Shown in pieces: positions 24,320 to 30,708 of a stretch of 43,021 nucleotides of DNA. The position numbers and the translations under genes were made by a program. The DNA lies in the NCBI RefSeq assembly GCF_014648195.1, contig NZ_BMQQ01000035.1, positions 18,824-61,844 on the forward strand, read 5' to 3'. Position 1 is the first letter of the stretch; each line of letters starts with the position of its first letter. The notes beneath the pieces are model-generated. The model saw only the letters and a program-made list of their open reading frames with translations, ran no database searches and had not been told where the DNA came from. The DNA is from Streptomyces purpureus (GTDB taxonomy: Bacteria; Actinomycetota; Actinomycetes; Streptomycetales; Streptomycetaceae).

Positions 24320-24808
24320 ATGGCGGTGGATGAACTCGACACCCGCATCCTCCGGCTCCTCCTGGAGCGGCCGCGCACGAGCGTGCGGGAGTACGCGCGG
24401 ATCCTCGGCATCGCGCGGGGCACGCTCCAGGCGCGGATCGACCGGCTGGAGCGGGACGGAGTGATCACGGGCACCGGTCCGTTCCTGTCGCCCGCCGCGC
24501 TCGGCCATCCAGTCCTCGCCTTCGTGCACATCGAGGTGACCCAGGGCCATCTGGACGAAGTCGGCGACGCACTGGCGGCCGTGCCGGAGATCGTGGAGGC
24601 GTTCTCGATCACCGGTGGCGGGGACCTGCTGACCCGGGTCGTCGCCCGGGACAACGGCCATCTGGAAGATGTGATCCAGCGGCTGATCCAGCTGCCCGGG
24701 GTGGTGCGGACGCGGACGGAGATGGCGCTGCGGGAGCGGGTGCCGTACCGGCTGCTGCCGCTGGTCGAGGCGGTCGGCCGGGCGTCGGGGCCGGGGCGGA
24801 CGGCATGA
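24320..24808 (+). CDS. Lrp/AsnC family transcriptional regulator
   Basis: Encodes 162 residues after a GGAGGGAGG site. The HTH (DELDTRILRLLLERPRTSVREYARILGIARGTLQARIDRLERDGVI) and the RAM/AsnC ligand domain (AFVHIEVTQG, VVEAFSITGGGDLLTRVVARD, LPGVVRTRTEMAL) are complete. Such proteins sense amino acids or related small molecules and form octamers. It lies divergently next to the FUSC exporter gene with a 210-bp region between them, the expected place for a shared operator; I see no convincing palindrome there. Confidence 0.92.
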   Translation: MAVDELDTRILRLLLERPRTSVREYARILGIARGTLQARIDRLERDGVITGTGPFLSPAALGHPVLAFVHIEVTQGHLDEVGDALAAVPEIVEAFSITGGGDLLTRVVARDNGHLEDVIQRLIQLPGVVRTRTEMALRERVPYRLLPLVEAVGRASGPGRTA

Positions 24809-24934
24809 CCCTCACGGCGTCGGGGAGCCGTACGCCCAGCAGGACCGACCGGTGGGCCGCGCGTAGCCTGAAGGAGGAAGGCTGTCCTCGCGGCGGCGAT
24901 GTCCGCCTGGGCAGCCGGCGAGGGAGATGACACG

Positions 24935-25303
24935 ATGCCCGGTCTCATCAAGAGAAGCCTGAACACCCCTGACGAGACCCGCCCCTTCGAGGCGGGCATG
25001 GGCCAGCTCGAACTGGTCGACATGGAAGGCGCTTCGGTGGGGCGGGCCACGTTCCAGCCCGGCTGGCGCTGGTCCGAACATGTGAAGCCGATCGCCGGCA
25101 CCGACAGCTGTGAAGCCTCGCACGTGGGCTACGTCGTGTCCGGCCGGATCAGGGTGCGGATGAACGATGGGGCGGAGGAGGAGTTCGGCCCCGGTGACAG
25201 CATGGTCTGCCCGCCCGGACACGACGCCTGGGTGGTCGGCGACGAACCGTGTGTGGCGCTCGACTGGCAGGGCTTCGTCGACTACGCCAAGCCTTCCGGC
25301 TGA
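24935..25303 (+). CDS. cupin domain protein
   Basis: Encodes 122 residues from an ATG preceded by GAGGGAGATGACACG. The cupin barrel is visible: TFQPGWRWSEHVKPI with the metal His, SHVGYVVSGRIRVRM (G(X)5HXH region is degenerate, with one His) and the second motif FGPGDSMVCPPGHDAWVVGD (PG...H). It is a small single-domain cupin, probably metal-binding; function unknown. It converges with a small minus-strand reading frame that overlaps its end by 22 bp. Confidence 0.85.
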   Translation: MPGLIKRSLNTPDETRPFEAGMGQLELVDMEGASVGRATFQPGWRWSEHVKPIAGTDSCEASHVGYVVSGRIRVRMNDGAEEEFGPGDSMVCPPGHDAWVVGDEPCVALDWQGFVDYAKPSG

Positions 25304-25635
25304 GGCTCCCGCCCGGCGTCGGCACCCCGGTCGGCCCCCGCGCCCGCGCGTCCCGCTCGGCGGCCCGGCGCGCGAACCGGCCCCCATGGCGTACGACGCG
25401 CGCCGAGGACGAGCCCGCCGAGCAGCAGCCCGCCCGGTACGCCCCAGGTGACCAGGCGTGCGGTCAGCAGCAGCGGCCCGAGGGGCCGGGCGACGGTGAC
25501 TCCTGTCCCGAAGGAGCGGATGACGAGGAACGAGGCGACGGCGGTGCTCGTGGCCGTGGCGAGGACGACGGCGGCCCCGCGCGGCCCCGCGCCGGTCGGC
25601 GATCCGGCCCAGCGGCACCCCGTCGCGTGGGCCAT
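25282..25635 (-). CDS. small hypothetical membrane protein
   Basis: A 117-residue reading frame with Streptomyces-like G/C at third positions and two hydrophobic segments (about residues 21-45, AAVVLATATSTAVASFLVI, and 50-80, LLLTARLVTWGVPGGLLLGGLVLG). The C terminus is Arg/Gly-rich. No ribosome site precedes the ATG, and I do not recognise a family. It fills the gap between the cupin and MoxR genes and overlaps the cupin end. It may be real, but a chance frame is possible. Confidence 0.4.
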   Translation of the reverse strand: MAHATGCRWAGSPTGAGPRGAAVVLATATSTAVASFLVIRSFGTGVTVARPLGPLLLTARLVTWGVPGGLLLGGLVLGARRTPWGPVRAPGRRAGRAGAGADRGADAGREPQPEGLA

Positions 25636-25764
25636 TTCGAGGTGGCGGCCGGATGGTGGAGCGTGATGTTCGACATGAACGAGCGCTCACCCGTTGTGCG
25701 GGGAGGCCGGGAGCTGATCAAGTGCGGTCATTGACCGTCGTCGCGCGCCCAGCTGGAGGCCCTG

Positions 25765-26622
25765 TTGTTCACGTCCGTGGACGATGTCACCGAGCGACTG
25801 GCCGCCACCGGCTATCTCGTCTCCCCCGCGGTCGCCACCACCGTCTTCCTCGCCGCCCGGCTCGGCAAGCCGCTGCTGGTCGAGGGCCCGGCCGGGGTCG
25901 GCAAGACCGGGCTGGCCAAGGCCGTCGCCGAGGCCGCCGCAGCCCGGCTGGTGCGGCTCCAGTGCTACGAGGGCGTCGACGAGGCCCGCGCGCTGTACGA
26001 GTGGAACCACGCCAAGCAGCTGCTGCGAATCACGGCGGGCCGCGACGAGAGCTGGGACGAGACCCGTACGGACATCTTCAGCGAGGAGTTCCTGCTGGCC
26101 CGGCCGCTGCTGACGGCCATCCGCGGAGACGAGCCGACGGTGCTCCTGGTCGACGAGATGGACAAGGCTGACGTCGAGGTCGAGGGGCTGCTGCTCGAGG
26201 TGCTGAGCGACTTCCAGGTCACGGTGCCGGAGCTGGGCACGATCACCGCGACCCGGCGGCCGTTCACCGTCCTCACCTCCAACGCCACCCGCGAACTGTC
26301 CGAGGCGCTGCGCCGCCGCTGCCTCTTCCTCCACATCGGTTTCCCGGAGGAGGAGTTGGAGCGCCGGATCGTCACCCTGAAGGTGCCCGGTCTCGACGAG
26401 ACGCTGGCCCGTTCCGTGGTGCGGGTGGTGGGCGCGCTGCGGGCGATGGACCTGCGGAAGGTGCCGTCGGTCGCGGAGACGATCGACTGGGCGCGGACCC
26501 TGCTCGCGCTCGGCGCCGGCACGCTGGACGAGACCGTCGTACGCGACAGTCTCGGGGTGATCCTCAAGCACCAGGACGACATCGTGAAGGCGGCCACCTC
26601 CCTGGACCTGGACACGGTGTGA
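25765..26622 (+). CDS. MoxR family AAA+ ATPase
   Basis: Encodes 285 residues from a TTG placed 5 nt after GGAGG. Walker A is VEGPAGVGKTGLAKA, Walker B is VLLVDEMDKADVEVEG, sensor 1 is FTVLTSNATRELSEALRRRC (arginine finger at its end) and a sensor-2 region lies near residue 230. MoxR ATPases act as chaperones that insert cofactors or assemble complexes together with VWA proteins. It is coupled by a 4-bp overlap to the CoxE-like VWA gene. No CO dehydrogenase or other obvious client is present. Confidence 0.92.
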   Translation: MFTSVDDVTERLAATGYLVSPAVATTVFLAARLGKPLLVEGPAGVGKTGLAKAVAEAAAARLVRLQCYEGVDEARALYEWNHAKQLLRITAGRDESWDETRTDIFSEEFLLARPLLTAIRGDEPTVLLVDEMDKADVEVEGLLLEVLSDFQVTVPELGTITATRRPFTVLTSNATRELSEALRRRCLFLHIGFPEEELERRIVTLKVPGLDETLARSVVRVVGALRAMDLRKVPSVAETIDWARTLLALGAGTLDETVVRDSLGVILKHQDDIVKAATSLDLDTV

Positions 26623-27992
26623 GCGTCCCGGACCGGCTGACCGGGCTGGTGGGGGCGCTGCGCGCGCACGGCGTACGGGTCGGTACGGGCGAGACGGTCG
26701 ACGCGGCCCAGGTGGTGTCCGTGCTGGGGCTGGCCGACCGGGTCCGGCTGCGGGAGGGACTGGCGGCGGCGCTCCTGCACCACCAGGGGCAGCGGGCGGT
26801 GTTCGACCCGGTCTTCGACCTGTACTTCCCGCTCGGCGTCGGGGTACGGGAGGGCACGGGCCGCGCCCCGGACGAGGAGTTCGACACGGCCGCGCTGCGC
26901 GAGCGGCTCGCCGCAGCGCTGGCCGCCGACGACCGGGCGATGCTGGACCGGCTGGCGGGCGAGGCCGTGGACAGGCTCGGCGGCTACGGCAACTCCCCCG
27001 GCTCGGACGGCTGGTCGTCGTACCAGACCCTCTCGCGGCTGCGGCCGGAGACCCTGCTCGCGCGGGTGCGGGCGTCGGTGCGGCAAGGTGCGGGCGAGGC
27101 CGGCGGGGCGGAGTTCACCGACCGGCTCGTCGACGACGAGATCCGGCGCAGGATCGAGGCGTTCCGGGAGCGGGTACGGACCGAGGCGCGGCGGCGGGTC
27201 GCCGAGCGGCGCGGCACGGAGCTGATCGCGCGCCGGGCGGTGCGGCCGACCGCCGACCGGGTCGACTTCCTCGTGGCGGGCCGCGACCAGCTCACCGAGC
27301 TGCGCCGGACCGTGCAGCCGCTCGCCCGGAAGCTGGCCACCCGGCTCGCCGCGCGCCGCAGGCGGGCCGCCCGCGGCCGGATCGACCTGCGGCGGACCTT
27401 GCGCGGCTCGCTGTCGACGGGTGGGGTGCCGGTGCGGCCGGTGCTGCGCAAGCGCCGCCCGGGACGGCCGGAGTTGGTGCTGCTCTGTGATGTGTCCGGT
27501 TCGGTGGCAGGGTTCGCGAATTTCACGATGCTGCTGGTGCAGGCGGTACATGAGCAATTCAGCAAGGTGCGGGTGTTCGCCTTCGTCAACACCGTCGACG
27601 AGGTGACCGGGCTGCTCAGGCGCGGCTCGGCCGACCCCGAGGGGCTTGGTGAGCGCATCCTCGCGCAGGCGGCGGTGACGGGGTGGCACGAGCGCAGCGA
27701 CTACGGCGCGGCACTCGGCGAGTTCGCCGAGCGCTACGCCGACGCGCTGGGCCCGCGTACCACCGTCTTCGTCCTCGGTGACGCGCGCACCAACATGCGG
27801 GACCCGAACCTGCCCGCCCTGCGGCACATCACCGACAAGGCCCGCCAGGTCCACTGGCTCAACCCCGAGCAGCGCTCCCTGTGGCCCACGGGAGACTCGG
27901 CCGCCGAGGCGTACGCGGCGCTGGCGACCATGCACGAGTGCCGCAACGCCCGGCAACTGGGCGCGCTGATCGGGCGGCTGCTGCCGGTCTGA
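26619..27992 (+). CDS. VWA domain CoxE-like protein
   Basis: Encodes 457 residues from a GTG overlapping the MoxR stop. The N-terminal half is helical and Arg-rich; the C-terminal VWA domain carries the MIDAS residues: LLCDVSGSVAGFANF (DxSxS), SDYGAALGEF and VLGDARTNMRDP. CoxE-like proteins partner MoxR ATPases in metalloenzyme maturation. The client is unknown here, since no molybdenum-hydroxylase genes are adjacent. The pair forms a two-gene operon. Confidence 0.9.
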   Translation: MSVPDRLTGLVGALRAHGVRVGTGETVDAAQVVSVLGLADRVRLREGLAAALLHHQGQRAVFDPVFDLYFPLGVGVREGTGRAPDEEFDTAALRERLAAALAADDRAMLDRLAGEAVDRLGGYGNSPGSDGWSSYQTLSRLRPETLLARVRASVRQGAGEAGGAEFTDRLVDDEIRRRIEAFRERVRTEARRRVAERRGTELIARRAVRPTADRVDFLVAGRDQLTELRRTVQPLARKLATRLAARRRRAARGRIDLRRTLRGSLSTGGVPVRPVLRKRRPGRPELVLLCDVSGSVAGFANFTMLLVQAVHEQFSKVRVFAFVNTVDEVTGLLRRGSADPEGLGERILAQAAVTGWHERSDYGAALGEFAERYADALGPRTTVFVLGDARTNMRDPNLPALRHITDKARQVHWLNPEQRSLWPTGDSAAEAYAALATMHECRNARQLGALIGRLLPV

Positions 27993-27995
27993 GGG

Positions 27996-28511
27996 TCAGC
28001 GGGCGTCCCGCAGGAGCCGGAAGAACGTCCGCAGTTCGGCGGCCACCTGGTCCGGTTCCTCGTGGGCCATGAAGTGGCCGCCGCGCCCGGGGGTGGACCA
28101 GTGGCGCAGGTCGGTGCACTGGCGTTCGGCGAGGCTGCGGGGGTAGCCGGCGTAGGCGGGTTCATGGCTGAGGGTGACGGCCGCGGGCACGGTGATGGGC
28201 GGGACACGTTCGTTCAGGTGGTAGTCGTAGTACTGGCGGAAGGACGAGCCGATCGTGCCGGTGGCCCAGTAGAGGGGGGCGACGGTCAGGACGGTGTCCT
28301 TGTCCCAGCGGCTCTCCAGGTCGCCTCCGCAGTCGCTCCAGGCGCGGTATTTGTCGACGATCCAGGCGGCGAGTCCGGCCGGGGAGTCGGCGAGGGCCGC
28401 GGCGAGGGTGTCGGGCCGGGTGCACATGATCTCGCTGTAGCCCCGGTCGTCCGCGTCGTATGCGTCGAGGGCGTCGAGGTAGGCCTGTTCGGCGGCGGTC
28501 GGCGGCCGCCC
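27996..28511 (-). pseudogene. truncated epoxide hydrolase (alpha/beta hydrolase), C-terminal half only
   Basis: Homology-like sequence to microsomal-type epoxide hydrolases runs from about 28511 (AEQAYLDALDAYDADDRGYSE) through ALADSPAGLAAWIVDKYRAWSD, TLYWATGTIGSSFRQYYDY-like residues, ITVPAAVTLSHEPA and the catalytic-His region STPGRGGHFMAHEEPD to a normal stop. The family is about 380 residues; the EHN domain, oxyanion HGWP loop and nucleophile Asp are missing. The frame enters Arg/Pro-rich sequence upstream and then the MFS gene on the other strand. The longest ATG-started frame (from 28427) is 143 residues. It cannot be an active hydrolase. Confidence 0.75.
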
Positions 28512-28582
28512 GGCGGCGTCCGGGCCGGTCCGCCGCGCGTTCGGGCGCGCCTGGCCCGGCCTTCTGAGGAAGACTCCGGAGC

Positions 28583-29839
28583 GTGAGCGAGAGCGGAGCC
28601 GGCGGCGGGGCGGCAGGCAGCGCCGACGGCGGCCCCGGCCGGGAGACGTGGCTGACGCCCGGGGTCAAGGGCATCGGCTCCGCCAGCCTGCTCGCCGACG
28701 TCGGGCACGAGATCCCCACCGCGCTCCTGCCCTCCCTGCTGACCTCGACGCTCGGGGCGCCGGCCGCCGCGCTCGGGGCGATCGAGGGGGTATCGGACGC
28801 GCTCGCGGGCGCGGCGCGCTTCGCCGGGGGCGTACTGGCCGACGATCCGTCGCGGCGGCGGAAGGTGGCGGTGGGCGGGTACGCGGCCACCGCCGTGCTG
28901 GGTGCGGCGACGGCCGGGGCGACGGCCGTGTGGCAGGTCGGCGTCCTGCGGGCGGCGGCGTGGACGGCGCGGGGCATCCGGGTGCCGGCCCGTAACGCGC
29001 TGCTCGCGGACATCGTGCCGGTGAAGGCGTACGGACGGGCGTACGGCTTCGAACGGATGATGGACAACCTGGGCGCGATCCTCGGGCCGCTGCTCGCGCT
29101 CGGGCTGGTCGCCTGGCTCGGCGTGACCTGGGCCATCGGCCTGTCGGTGATCCCCGGGCTGCTCGCGGCCGCCGCGATCCTCTACGCGATCCGCCGCACG
29201 CCACGGCCCGTCCGCCGGAACCGGGTGCCGCTGCGGATCAGGGTGCGGCCGGTCCTGCGGGGCGACCTGGGGCGGCTGATGGGCGCGGTGGCGGCGTTCG
29301 AGGTCGGCAACGTGGCCGCGACGCTGCTGATCCTGCGCGCCTCCGAGCTGCTGGCGCCCGCGTACGGCACACGGACGGCGACCACGGTCGCGCTCGCCCT
29401 CTACACGGCGTACAACGTGGCCGCGGCGGCGGCTTCCGTCCCGGCGGGGCGGCTGTCGGACCGGCTGGGGGCGCGGGGGCCGGTGCTGGTGCTGGCGGGC
29501 GGGGTGGCGCTGTTCGGCGTGGCGTACGGGCTGTTCGCGGGCGCCGGGGACGCGGTGGCGGTGCTGGCCGTGCCGTTCGTCCTCGCCGGGGCCGGGATCG
29601 GGGCCGTGGAGACGGCCCAGCACTCGGCGGTGGCCGCGCTCGCCCCGCCTGAGGTGCGCGGGTCGGCGTTCGGGCTGCTCGCCACCGTCCAGTCCTTCGG
29701 CAATCTGGCCGCCTCCACCGTCGCCGGTGTCCTCTGGACGGCGTTCTCACCGGCGGCCGCGTTCCTGTATCTGACGGGCTGGATGGTGCTCGCGCTGCTT
29801 GGCCTGCTTGCCGCGGCCCGGCGCCGTACCGCCGTCTGA
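28583..29839 (+). CDS. MFS transporter
   Basis: Encodes 418 residues from a GTG. About 11-12 membrane helices and MFS loop features are visible: GGVLADDPSRRRKVAVGGY (motif A-like) after helix 2, GIRVPARNALLADIVP, RAYGFERMMDNLGAILGPLL and a second-half counterpart PAGRLSDRLGARGPVL. The substrate is unknown. The start lies where the N-terminal half of the divergent epoxide hydrolase should be, so the boundary may be a deletion or recombination junction. A hairpin follows the stop. Confidence 0.9.
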   Translation: MSESGAGGGAAGSADGGPGRETWLTPGVKGIGSASLLADVGHEIPTALLPSLLTSTLGAPAAALGAIEGVSDALAGAARFAGGVLADDPSRRRKVAVGGYAATAVLGAATAGATAVWQVGVLRAAAWTARGIRVPARNALLADIVPVKAYGRAYGFERMMDNLGAILGPLLALGLVAWLGVTWAIGLSVIPGLLAAAAILYAIRRTPRPVRRNRVPLRIRVRPVLRGDLGRLMGAVAAFEVGNVAATLLILRASELLAPAYGTRTATTVALALYTAYNVAAAAASVPAGRLSDRLGARGPVLVLAGGVALFGVAYGLFAGAGDAVAVLAVPFVLAGAGIGAVETAQHSAVAALAPPEVRGSAFGLLATVQSFGNLAASTVAGVLWTAFSPAAAFLYLTGWMVLALLGLLAAARRRTAV

Positions 29840-29843
29840 TCCG

Positions 29844-29874
29844 CCGTCCGACCGCCTGGTCGGCGGTCGGGCGG
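29844..29874 (+). terminator. hairpin after the MFS gene
   Basis: CCGTCCGACCGCC (29844-29856) pairs with GGCGGTCGGGCGG (29862-29874) with one G-U wobble and a 5-nt loop, 4 bp after the MFS stop. Confidence 0.65.
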
Positions 29875-29951
29875 CCATGGCCAAGCGGGGCACCAAGTGG
29901 GATCATTTGGACGAAAGGCCAATGAAGGGGGGCACCCCTGAAGGGGGCACG

Positions 29952-30401
29952 ATGTCCGAGATCAGGGAAACCATCGACATCTCCCGTCGGCCCGAAGAGG
30001 TCTTCTCCTATGTGACCGACCCTTCCCATCTGCCCGAATGGCAGGAGAGCGCCGTCTCGGCCCAGCCGCTGGGCGACACCCCGATGGCCGTGGGCTCCAA
30101 GGTCGCCGTGACCCGGCGGGTGGGCAAGCGGGAGTTCCCCATGACCATGCAGATCACCGAGATGGATCCACCGCGGTACTGGCACATGAAGGGCATCGAC
30201 GGCCCGGTGCGCGGGGACGTGCGGGGCACGATCGAGCCACTGGAGGGCGGAACGCGCTCCCGGCTGACCCTCGCCCTGGACTTCGAGTCGCACGGCATCG
30301 GGAAGGTTCTCGTCCCGCTGGTCGTCCGGCCGCACGCCCGCAAGGAGATGCCGAAGAACGAGCAGCGTCTGAAGGGGCTGCTGGAGCGGACCGCCGCGTA
30401 G
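29952..30401 (+). CDS. SRPBCC family protein
   Basis: Encodes 149 residues. The START/Bet v1-like pattern is clear: EIRETIDISRRPEEVFSYVTDPSHLPEWQES at the N terminus, ITEMDPPRYWHMKGIDGP and a C-terminal helix in MPKNEQRLKGLLER. Such cytoplasmic proteins bind hydrophobic ligands. A repeated GAAGGGGGCAC-like sequence precedes the ATG; the second copy is at ribosome-site spacing, and an ATG at 29922 could add 10 residues. It stands alone between two hairpins. A related SRPBCC gene lies at 42367. Confidence 0.85.
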   Translation: MSEIRETIDISRRPEEVFSYVTDPSHLPEWQESAVSAQPLGDTPMAVGSKVAVTRRVGKREFPMTMQITEMDPPRYWHMKGIDGPVRGDVRGTIEPLEGGTRSRLTLALDFESHGIGKVLVPLVVRPHARKEMPKNEQRLKGLLERTAA

Positions 30402-30444
30402 CCGCGCGGACACACGACAGTCCCCGGCATTCCTGCTCCACTCC

Positions 30445-30476
30445 GAGGGTCGTCAGCCGTCGCTGACGGCTCCCTC
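30445..30476 (+). terminator. imperfect hairpin after the SRPBCC gene
   Basis: GAGGG-T-CGTCAGC (30445-30457) pairs with GCTGACG-GCT-CCCTC (30462-30476) and outer CCTGC/GCAGG (30432-30436, 30481-30485) may extend it. It is 44 bp past the SRPBCC stop. Confidence 0.5.
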
Positions 30477-30591
30477 GTGGGCAGGATCTGCCGGGGGCCT
30501 GGCCAGAGCCGAGACAAGGGTCACGCGGGCTTCGGGACGTCTCCCTCAGCGGGTGCGGCTCTCTCTGGTTGTCTGGTGTAATGACGAGTTT

Positions 30592-30632
30592 CCTCCCTAT
30601 TTGACACAAGTCAAGAGGGAAGGCCGTTTTTT
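30592..30632 (+). terminator. intrinsic terminator or attenuator with T-tract
   Basis: CCTCCCT-AT-TTGAC (30592-30605) pairs with GTCAA-G-AGGGA-A-GG (30610-30623) around an ACAA loop; six T residues follow at 30627-30632. This is the classical stem plus U-tract, uncommon in Streptomyces. It could end the SRPBCC transcript or attenuate transcription into the phosphatase gene. Confidence 0.6.
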
Positions 30633-30708
30633 CATTTGCTGTGCTTTTCAGCACGGTTGTCGAGGTTCTCGGTGCTACAAATAAGACTGTGGGCGATCCT
30701 CGCAACCC

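Larger units (their letters stand above)
30402..30708. other. 307-bp gene-free stretch before the SpoIIE/HATPase gene
   Basis: No convincing reading frame. It holds a long imperfect hairpin (30432-30485), a second hairpin followed by a T-tract (30592-30632) and a small GTGCT-TTTC-AGCAC hairpin (30641-30654). Bases 30570-30690 are markedly AT-richer than the surroundings, as expected for a promoter or leader region. Confidence 0.7.

Noticed and set aside
24110..24661. N-terminal extension of the FUSC frame to 24661
   Set aside because: It would overlap the divergent AsnC gene and adds Arg/Pro-rich sequence with no membrane or domain features. The start was placed at 24109.
25765..27992. MoxR-CoxE pair as part of a CO dehydrogenase cluster
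   Set aside because: No large, medium or small molybdenum-hydroxylase subunit genes are present in the window.
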